Source of the DNA: CAIKMD01 sp035533255
GTDB lineage: Bacteria > Pseudomonadota > Alphaproteobacteria > ATCC43930 > CGMCC-115725
Reading direction: 5' to 3'
Assembly: GCA_035533255.1 (NCBI GenBank)
Contig: DATLUE010000028.1
Span: 6,600 to 70,599 of the forward strand
DNA length: 64,000 nt
Under the pieces are notes generated by a model. That model searched no databases and had not been told where the DNA came from. It saw only the letters and a list, made by a program, of their open reading frames with translations. Shown here one piece after another: positions 57,811 to 64,000 of this stretch. The translations under genes and the position numbers were made by a program. Numbering within the stretch: position 1 is the first letter of the stretch; each line of letters starts with the position of its first letter.

Positions 57811-59856
57811 ATGGCCGAACTCCTGCTCGAATTGCTGACCGAAGAAATCCCGGCGCGGATGCAGAGTGTCGCGGCCGAGGAATTGCGGCGGCTGGCCGAG
57901 ATTGCGTTCGGCGAGGCCAATCTTGCGGTGACGCGGCTTGTGAGCTTTGTGACGCCGCGGCGTCTGACCCTGCATGCCGAGGGTTTGCCGCGGGAACAGC
58001 CGGGCTCGGTCGAGGAGCGACGCGGCCCGCGCGTCGACGCAAAGCAAAACGCGATCGACGGATTCTTGAGGTCGGCGGGCCTCGATTCGATCGATCAATG
58101 CGAGAAGCGCACGACCGACAAGGGCGAGTTCTATTTTGCGACCTTGCGGCGCGCCGGCCAGGCGACCGCCGATGTGCTGCCGGGCGTGCTGCTTGAGATC
58201 ATCCGCGCGCTGCCGTGGCCGAAATCGATGCGCTTTCCGGCGGCGCCGTTCCGCTGGGTGCGGCCGCTGCAGAGCGTCGTGTGCCTGCTGGACGGCCGGG
58301 TGCTGAAGCTCGATCTCGGCGGCGTTCCGGTCGGCATGGAGACGCGCGGCCATCGCTTCCTCGCGAAAGCGAGCTTCAACGTCAGCCGCTTCGCCGATTA
58401 CCGGCAGGAGCTGCGCAATTTCCATGTCGTGCTCGACGCCGCCGAGCGCCGCGCGATGATCGCCGAGGGGCTCGCCAAGATCGCCGGCGATGCCGGGCTC
58501 GCGCTGAAGCCGGACGAGGCGCTGCTCGACGAGGTGACCGGCTTGGTCGAATGGCCGGTGGTGCTGATGGGCCGCATCGAGCCGCAGTTCATGGAGCTGC
58601 CGCCCGAGGTGCTGACCACCTCGATGCGCACGCATCAGAAATATTTCGCGTGTCGCGATAGCAAGGGCGCGCTCGCGCCGCATTTCCTCCTGGTCTCGAA
58701 CATGATCGCCGACGATGGCGGCCAGCAGATCGTCGCCGGTAACGAGCGCGTGCTGCGCGCGCGGCTGTCGGATGCGAAATTCTTCTGGGACCAGGACCGC
58801 AAGGTGAAGCTCATCGAGCGCGTCGAGAAGCTCAAGGAGCGCGTGTTCCATGCCAAGCTCGGCACGGTCTACGACAAGATGAGCCGGGTCGCGCATCTCT
58901 CTCTCACGATCGCGGAACAGGTCCCGGGCGCCGAAAAGACCAAGGTCGGTCACGCGGTGTGGCTCGCCAAGGCCGATCTCTCGACCGGCATGGTCGGCGA
59001 GTTCCCGGAGCTGCAAGGCCTGATAGGACGCTATTACGCGCTGCATGACGGCGAGCCGCCGGATATCGCCGACGCCATCGCCGAGCATTATTCGCCCTTG
59101 GGTCCGAGCGATCGCTGCCCGACCGCGCCGGTCAGCGTCGCCGTTGCGCTCGGCGACAAGATCGACACGCTGGTCGGCTTTTTCGCGATCGATGAAAAGC
59201 CAACCGGCTCGAAAGACCCCTACGCGCTGCGCCGCGCGGCGCTCGGCGTAATTCGCCTTATCCTCGAGAACACGCTGCGCATGAAGCTGCTGCCAGTGTT
59301 CCGCGCGGCCGGAGCGCAAAGCAACTCGAGTGCAGAGCTGCTCGAATTCTTCGCCGATCGGCTGAAGGTCGCGCTGCGCGATCAGGGCGTGCGGCACGAT
59401 CTCATCGCCGCGGTCTTTGCTTTAGGCGACGAGGATGACCTGGTGCGGCTCTTGGCGCGGGTCGAGGCGCTGGGCACGTTCCTCAAGACCGAAGACGGCG
59501 CCAATCTGCTGATCGCCTATCGCCGCGCCTCGAACATCGTCCGGATCGAAGAGGCCAAAGACAAGGCCCGCTACGCCGATCCGCCCGACGTCGTGCGCTT
59601 GCGCGAGGAAGCCGAGGGCGTGTTGGCCCGGCGCCTCGCCGAGGCAACCGCTGCAAGCGCGACCGCGTTGAAGCAGGAGAATTTCGCTGGGGCCATGACG
59701 GCGCTGGCGCGATTGCGCGCGCCGATCGATGATTTCTTCAATAAAGTCACGGTCAATGCGGAGGATCGGGAGCTGCGGGCGAACCGGTTGAGACTGCTGT
59801 CGCAGATTCGCGATACGCTCAACCGGGTGGCGGATTTTTCGAAGATCGAGGGCTGA
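57811..59856 (+). CDS. glyS: Glycyl-tRNA synthetase beta subunit
   Basis: A 681-residue beta subunit, which contributes tRNA binding and an HD-like domain. LLLELLTEEIPARMQSVAAEELRRLA opens it and the middle has LLDEVTGLVEWPVVLMGRIEPQFMELPPEVLTTSMRTHQKYFACRD, typical of GlyS. The C-terminal DALR-like helical domain is present (about 570-675). It starts one base after glyQ and ends three bases before ppdK. Confidence 0.96.
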   Translation: MAELLLELLTEEIPARMQSVAAEELRRLAEIAFGEANLAVTRLVSFVTPRRLTLHAEGLPREQPGSVEERRGPRVDAKQNAIDGFLRSAGLDSIDQCEKRTTDKGEFYFATLRRAGQATADVLPGVLLEIIRALPWPKSMRFPAAPFRWVRPLQSVVCLLDGRVLKLDLGGVPVGMETRGHRFLAKASFNVSRFADYRQELRNFHVVLDAAERRAMIAEGLAKIAGDAGLALKPDEALLDEVTGLVEWPVVLMGRIEPQFMELPPEVLTTSMRTHQKYFACRDSKGALAPHFLLVSNMIADDGGQQIVAGNERVLRARLSDAKFFWDQDRKVKLIERVEKLKERVFHAKLGTVYDKMSRVAHLSLTIAEQVPGAEKTKVGHAVWLAKADLSTGMVGEFPELQGLIGRYYALHDGEPPDIADAIAEHYSPLGPSDRCPTAPVSVAVALGDKIDTLVGFFAIDEKPTGSKDPYALRRAALGVIRLILENTLRMKLLPVFRAAGAQSNSSAELLEFFADRLKVALRDQGVRHDLIAAVFALGDEDDLVRLLARVEALGTFLKTEDGANLLIAYRRASNIVRIEEAKDKARYADPPDVVRLREEAEGVLARRLAEATAASATALKQENFAGAMTALARLRAPIDDFFNKVTVNAEDRELRANRLRLLSQIRDTLNRVADFSKIEG

Positions 59857-59858
59857 GC

Positions 59859-62537
59859 ATGGCGAAATGGGTTTACAGTTTCGGTGCCAGCGCGGAGGGC
59901 CGCGCCGATATGCGCAATCTCCTCGGCGGCAAGGGCGCCAACCTCGCGGAGATGGCGAGCCTCGGCCTGCCCGTACCGCCCGGTTTCACCATCACGACCG
60001 AGGTTTGCACCTATTTCTATGCCAACAACAAGACCTACCCGAAAGACCTGACCGAGCAGGTCGCGATCGGCCTCGCCCAGGTCGAGCAGGCGGTTGGGCG
60101 GCGCTTCGGCGATGCCGCCAATCCGCTGCTGGTGTCGGTGCGCTCGGGCGCGCGCGCCTCGATGCCGGGCATGATGGACACGGTGCTGAATCTCGGCCTC
60201 AACGATGCGACCGTCGCGGGTCTGGCCAAAGAAAGCGGCGACCAGCGCTTCGCCTATGACAGCTATCGTCGCTTCATCCAGATGTACGGCCAGGTCGTGC
60301 TCGGCGTCGAGCATCATCATTTCGAGGACGTGATCGAGGCGCGCAAGCTCGATACCGGCGTCAATCTCGACACCCAGTTGAAAGCCGAGGATTGGCAAGA
60401 GGTCATCGCCGAATACAAGGCGCTGGTGCAGCGCGAGCTCGGCCATCCCTTTCCGCAAGACCCGCAAGAGCAGCTCTGGGGCGCGATCGGCGCGGTGTTC
60501 GGCTCGTGGATGAACCAGCGCGCGATCACCTATCGCCGGCTTCACGAGATACCGGCGGAATGGGGCACGGCGGTTAACGTCCAGGCGATGGTGTTCGGCA
60601 ATATGGGCGACGATTGCGCGACCGGCGTCGCCTTCACGCGCAATCCTTCGACCGGCGCGGCGGAATTCTATGGCGAGTACCTCGTCAATGCGCAGGGCGA
60701 GGACGTTGTTGCCGGTATCCGCACGCCGCAGCACCTGACGATCGCCGGCAAGAAGGCGAACAATTCCTCGCTGCCGGCGATGGAAGAGGTGATGCCGCAG
60801 GTCTTCGGCGAGCTCGAGCGGGTGCGCGCGACCCTCGAGGCGCATTACCGCGACATGCAGGACATCGAGTTCACGGTGCAGCAGGGCAAGCTTTACATGT
60901 TGCAGACGCGCAACGGCAAGCGCACGGCGCCGGCGGCCCTGAAGATCGCGGTCGATATGGCGAATGCCGGCACGATCAGCCGCGACGAGGCGATCCGCCG
61001 GATCGAGCCGATGTCGCTCGACCAGCTTCTTCATCCGACGCTCGACCCGAAGGCGGCGAAAACCGTGCTGGCGCGCGGGTTGCCGGCGTCGCCGGGCGCG
61101 GCGTCGGGCGCGGTGGTGTTCTCGGCCGACGAAGCCGAAACGCGCGCGCACAAGGGCGAGGCGGTGATCCTGGTGCGGATCGAGACCAGCCCCGAGGACA
61201 TTCACGGCATGCATGCGGCGCGCGGCATCCTGACGACGCGCGGCGGCATGACCAGCCACGCCGCCGTCGTGGCGCGCGGCATGGGGCGCGCTTGCGTCGC
61301 CGGCGCCGGCGATCTGCGCGTCGATTATGCGACCAAGACCATCTCGGCGCGCGGCCAGGTGGTAAAGGCCGGCGAGATCATCACCATCAACGGCTCGACC
61401 GGCGAGGTCATGATCGGCGAGGTGCCGACGATCCAGCCGGAATTGTCGGGCGATTTCGCGACCCTGATGGAATGGGCCGACAAGGTGCGCAGGATGGGCG
61501 TGCGCGCCAATGCCGATACGCCGACCGATGCGCGCAATGCGCGGCGGTTCGGTGCCGAAGGGATCGGGCTCTGCCGCACCGAGCATATGTTCTTCGACGG
61601 CAACCGCATCATCGCGGTGCGCGAGATGATCATGGCCGACGATAGCGAAGGTCGGAAGAAGGCGCTCGACAAGCTGCTGCCGATGCAGCGCGGCGATTTC
61701 GAAGAGCTGTTCCGCATCATGGCCGGGCTGCCGGTGACGATCCGGCTGCTCGATCCGCCGCTGCACGAATTCCTGCCCAAGACCGAAGCCGAAATGGCCG
61801 AGGTGGCGAAAGCGACCGGCAAGGACATCGCGACCCTGCATCACCGCGCGGCGGCGTTGCACGAAACCAATCCGATGCTCGGTCATCGCGGTTGCCGGCT
61901 TGCGATCACCGCGCCCGAGATTTACGAGATGCAGGCGCGCGCAATCTTCGAGGCGGCGGCGACGGTGATGAAGGAGACGAACGCCAAGCTCGTGCCCGAG
62001 ATCATGATCCCGCTGATCGCGACCAAGAAAGAGCTGGACCTCTTGAAGGCGATGGTCGATCGCATCGCCGCCGAGGTGGCCAAAGCCAAAGGCGTGACGC
62101 TCGAATACCTCACCGGCACGATGATCGAGCTGCCGCGCGCCGCTTTGCGCGCCGCCGAGATCGCCGAGACCGCCGAGTTCTTCAGCTTCGGCACCAATGA
62201 TCTGACGCAGACCTGTTTCGGCCTGTCGCGCGACGACGCCGGCAGCTTCCTCGGCGATTATCTGAAGCAGGGACTCATCGATCACGATCCCTTCGTCAGC
62301 ATCGACCGCGACGGCGTCGGCGAGCTGATGCAGATCGCGGTCGAGCGCGGCCGGCGCACGCGCCCCAAGCTGAAGCTCGGTATTTGCGGCGAGCATGGCG
62401 GCGATCCCGCCTCGGTGCGGTTCTGCCAGGAGGTCGGGCTCGATTACGTCTCGTGCTCGCCCTATCGCGTGCCGATCGCACGCCTTGCCGCGGCGCAAGC
62501 CGCGCTCGACAAGGAGCAGGTCGCCACGACCGCGTGA
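59859..62537 (+). CDS. ppdK: Pyruvate, phosphate dikinase
   Basis: An 892-residue PPDK that interconverts pyruvate, ATP and phosphate with PEP, AMP and pyrophosphate. The N-terminal ATP-grasp domain has FGASAEGRADMRNLLGGKGANLAEMASLGLPVPPGF. The swivelling phosphohistidine domain has TRGGMTSHAAVVARGMGRACVAGAG (catalytic His). The C-terminal barrel has GLCRTEHMFF, FSFGTNDLTQTCFGLSRDDAGSFL and GICGEHGGDP with its catalytic cysteine. It lies two bases after glyS, a recurrent alphaproteobacterial arrangement, and gives a PEP entry to gluconeogenesis. Confidence 0.97.
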   Translation: MAKWVYSFGASAEGRADMRNLLGGKGANLAEMASLGLPVPPGFTITTEVCTYFYANNKTYPKDLTEQVAIGLAQVEQAVGRRFGDAANPLLVSVRSGARASMPGMMDTVLNLGLNDATVAGLAKESGDQRFAYDSYRRFIQMYGQVVLGVEHHHFEDVIEARKLDTGVNLDTQLKAEDWQEVIAEYKALVQRELGHPFPQDPQEQLWGAIGAVFGSWMNQRAITYRRLHEIPAEWGTAVNVQAMVFGNMGDDCATGVAFTRNPSTGAAEFYGEYLVNAQGEDVVAGIRTPQHLTIAGKKANNSSLPAMEEVMPQVFGELERVRATLEAHYRDMQDIEFTVQQGKLYMLQTRNGKRTAPAALKIAVDMANAGTISRDEAIRRIEPMSLDQLLHPTLDPKAAKTVLARGLPASPGAASGAVVFSADEAETRAHKGEAVILVRIETSPEDIHGMHAARGILTTRGGMTSHAAVVARGMGRACVAGAGDLRVDYATKTISARGQVVKAGEIITINGSTGEVMIGEVPTIQPELSGDFATLMEWADKVRRMGVRANADTPTDARNARRFGAEGIGLCRTEHMFFDGNRIIAVREMIMADDSEGRKKALDKLLPMQRGDFEELFRIMAGLPVTIRLLDPPLHEFLPKTEAEMAEVAKATGKDIATLHHRAAALHETNPMLGHRGCRLAITAPEIYEMQARAIFEAAATVMKETNAKLVPEIMIPLIATKKELDLLKAMVDRIAAEVAKAKGVTLEYLTGTMIELPRAALRAAEIAETAEFFSFGTNDLTQTCFGLSRDDAGSFLGDYLKQGLIDHDPFVSIDRDGVGELMQIAVERGRRTRPKLKLGICGEHGGDPASVRFCQEVGLDYVSCSPYRVPIARLAAAQAALDKEQVATTA

Positions 62538-62570
62538 GCCTGAGGGCTCTCAGCGACGATCGCGGCGCAA

Positions 62571-62625
62571 CTTGACCAGCTTGACCAATAGGCGTTGGCG
62601 GCGTAGATTGGTCAGGTTGGTCAAG
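62571..62625 (+). promoter_or_regulatory. Operator of the Phd/PIN toxin-antitoxin operon
   Basis: Left arm CTTGACCAGCTTGACCAAT (62571-62589) and right arm ATTGGTCAGGTTGGTCAAG (62607-62625) are inverted copies matching at 17 of 19 positions. Each arm itself holds two TTGACCA-type half-sites. The Shine-Dalgarno AGGAGG (62624-62629) overlaps the right end, six bases before ATG 62635. Binding by the antitoxin would block initiation. Confidence 0.8.
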
Positions 62626-62634
62626 GAGGCAGTG

Positions 62635-62880
62635 ATGCCCGATTCCGTCAGTCTTTACGATGCCAAGACGGGCTTATCGAAGCTTGTCGATCGCGCCGCT
62701 GCGGGCGAGGAAATCGTCATTACCAAGAACGGCGTGCCGATGGCGAAACTTGTCGCCGTGCCGCGTCGCGACCAGCCGCGCGAGCCGGCGCATGCGCTCG
62801 GTCTGAAAGAAATTCCCGCCGACTTCGATGATCCCGTGCCGGAAATCGAAGAGATGTTCTATGGCCAAAAAAATAAGTGA
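62635..62880 (+). CDS. Phd/YefM-family antitoxin
   Basis: An 81-residue antitoxin. MPDSVSLYDAKTGLSKLVDRAAAGEEIVITKNGVPMAKLVAVPRRD is the Phd/YefM N-terminal DNA-binding dimer fold. The C-terminal half (ALGLKEIPADFDDPVPEIEEMFY) is the acidic part that masks the toxin. The stop TGA overlaps the GTG start of the toxin (GTGA at 62877-62880), and an operator of four half-sites lies immediately upstream. Confidence 0.93.
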   Translation: MPDSVSLYDAKTGLSKLVDRAAAGEEIVITKNGVPMAKLVAVPRRDQPREPAHALGLKEIPADFDDPVPEIEEMFYGQKNK

Positions 62881-63260
62881 ATCTGCTCCTCGATACACAC
62901 ACGCTGCTTTGGTGGGATGAACAGCCCGAGCTCTTGGGCGATGCCGCGCGCGCGGCGATACGCGAGCAGCGCAACGCGGTTTTTGTGAGCGCCGTGTCCG
63001 TCTGGGAGATCGCGATCAAACACAAACAGGGCCGGCTGCGTTTCTCCGGGTCACCGGCAGCAATGATCGCGAGAAATGGATTCTTGCCGCTGCCGATTTT
63101 GCCCGAACATGCCGAGCGCGCCGGCAATTTGCCGTTGCTCCATTCCGATCCGTTCGATCGGATGCTGATCGCGCAAGCGCAAACCGAAGGAATGACATTG
63201 GTCACGGTCGATCAGAAGATTCGACTTTATACCGTCGCCCAGCTTTGGGCTCGCGCCTGA
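62877..63260 (+). CDS. PIN-domain toxin (VapC family)
   Basis: A 127-residue PIN-domain ribonuclease toxin. LLLDTHTLLWW gives the first acidic residue, VSVWEIAIKHKQGRL the Glu, and LLHSDPFDRMLIAQAQTEGMTLVTVDQKI the last aspartates. The pattern is that of PIN toxins paired with Phd-type antitoxins. The GTG start overlaps the antitoxin stop. It converges with the YgfZ-like gene, four bases apart. Confidence 0.93.
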   Translation: MNLLLDTHTLLWWDEQPELLGDAARAAIREQRNAVFVSAVSVWEIAIKHKQGRLRFSGSPAAMIARNGFLPLPILPEHAERAGNLPLLHSDPFDRMLIAQAQTEGMTLVTVDQKIRLYTVAQLWARA

Positions 63261-63264
63261 CGAT

Positions 63265-64000
63265 TTAGATTTTCATCCACCCCGGCTTTTCCGGCGTGAC
63301 GCGCGCGTTGCCGGCAAGGAGTATCGCGCCATTCGCCGCCGCTTCCACCGCATCAAGCCGCAACAGTGCCAGTGCGCGACCGTCGCGTCCGGAATGGAGC
63401 TCGCCGGCCTCGCTGCCGGCGAGCGTGACGACGGTGCCGGGCGCGGGCATCGTGCCCGTGACCGTCACCGGCAGCAGGCGTTTTTTGACCAGCGCGCGGT
63501 ATTTCATGCGCGCGGTCAATTCCTGGCCCATATAGCAGCCCTTCTGCCAATCGATGCCGTTGAGCTCGTCGAACCCAGCTTCGAGCAGCAGCGATTTCTC
63601 CACTTGCAGATCGCGCGTCCCGTCGGGCACGCCGAGCGCCAGCCGATGGCGGTCGTAAGCGGCGGCGTCGCCGGGGGCGAAGCCCGCTTGCGCGATCGCG
63701 CCGAATCCGGCATCGCGGGGCGCGAGGAACCGCATGCCCAGCGCGTCGAGCCGCGGATCGGCATAGGCGCTGCCGCCGGCGAACTCTTTGGCAGCGCCGA
63801 TGCCGCTCAATCCCAGCGTCTCGCGCGCACCCTCGCCCCAGGCGACCGCCACGGCAAGCCGAGCGCTCGCATCGCTCAGCGTCACTTGCGCGCGCAGCTT
63901 GTAGATCGACAACCGGCGGCTCAACTCGGCAATCCGCGAAGCTTCGGCATCGAGATAGAGCGCGTCACCCAAGGCGATGACGAAAAAATCGAATAGATAA
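63265..64000 (-). CDS. ygfZ: YgfZ/GcvT-like folate-binding protein (partial)
   Basis: The C-terminal 244 residues of a gene whose start lies beyond base 64000. The frame continues to the window edge (YLFDFFVIALGDALYLDAE); the TTG at 63972 is not the true start. KGCYMGQELTARMKYR is the YgfZ hallmark K-G-C-Y-x-G-Q-E. YgfZ uses tetrahydrofolate and helps maintain iron-sulfur enzymes such as MiaB. The conserved Cys is intact. Confidence 0.92.
   Translation of the reverse strand, partial: YLFDFFVIALGDALYLDAEASRIAELSRRLSIYKLRAQVTLSDASARLAVAVAWGEGARETLGLSGIGAAKEFAGGSAYADPRLDALGMRFLAPRDAGFGAIAQAGFAPGDAAAYDRHRLALGVPDGTRDLQVEKSLLLEAGFDELNGIDWQKGCYMGQELTARMKYRALVKKRLLPVTVTGTMPAPGTVVTLAGSEAGELHSGRDGRALALLRLDAVEAAANGAILLAGNARVTPEKPGWMKI

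Noticed and set aside
59571..62498. A 975-codon frame opposite ppdK
   Set aside because: Antisense image of ppdK codons (His/Arg-rich composition), with no recognisable domain.
1..64000. CRISPR array, prophage or rRNA operon
   Set aside because: No regularly spaced direct repeats, no phage structural genes and no rRNA sequence were seen; the only RNA gene found is tRNA-Pro.

Overview
The window is a high-GC (by eye about two thirds G+C), gene-dense chromosomal segment of an alphaproteobacterium, most like the Rhodospirillales or a neighbouring soil lineage. The evidence is the gene order lptF-lptG-lptD-surA-pdxA-rsmA facing gmk, pepA-holC-ndk, a two-subunit glycyl-tRNA synthetase (glyQ-glyS) followed by pyruvate phosphate dikinase, a polyprenyl diphosphate synthase beside DUF2007 / N6-adenine methyltransferase / S49 peptidase genes, and a very short aa3-oxidase subunit-IV-like protein.

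Layout. 1-7.7 kb: outer-membrane biogenesis operon on the minus strand (LPS export, OMP chaperone, vitamin B6, 16S rRNA dimethylation). 7.9-15.5 kb: two large multi-spanning membrane proteins, leucyl aminopeptidase, Pol III chi, NDP kinase and a PAS histidine kinase. 15.55-15.70 kb: an intergenic palindromic element with three internal hairpins. 15.7-20.4 kb: a tightly overlapping minus-strand operon joining an amidohydrolase, an alpha/beta hydrolase, purM, purN, a GT87-like membrane protein and a 40-residue oxidase-subunit-like protein. 20.5-35 kb: mixed accessory and catabolic genes (orphan binding proteins, beta-lactamase-like esterase, two MFS carriers, DUF429-type nuclease fusion, SDR, MepA, OmpA-like protein, enoyl-CoA hydratase, GST, FAH and HpcH families). 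36-42.5 kb: an ABC importer cluster with cupin, lipoprotein and a MetE-like protein.

42.47-45.18 kb: the most notable feature, a 2705-bp IS1-family-type transposon. It has perfect 17-bp terminal inverted repeats (42474-42490 and 45162-45178) and a perfect 8-bp target duplication (TGGATTTC). Besides its transposase it carries four small passenger genes of lower GC content, and a third, imperfect copy of the end lies inside it. It landed between the MetE-like gene and the promoter/operator of a higBA toxin-antitoxin pair (45.2-45.8 kb). 45.8-52.5 kb: MBL hydrolase, acyltransferase, lipoprotein, acyl-CoA synthetase and C-terminal processing protease. 52.56 kb: tRNA-Pro(CGG). 52.7-62.5 kb: polyprenyl synthase, then a long plus-strand operon ending in glyQ, glyS and ppdK. 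62.57-63.26 kb: a Phd/PIN toxin-antitoxin pair with a clear palindromic operator. The window ends inside a YgfZ-type gene.

Three genes (rsmA, holC and a periplasmic binding protein) have no ATG/GTG/TTG at the place where their protein must begin. In each case an in-frame CTG sits there, and two of the three have a good Shine-Dalgarno sequence at normal spacing. No CRISPR array, prophage or rRNA gene was seen.
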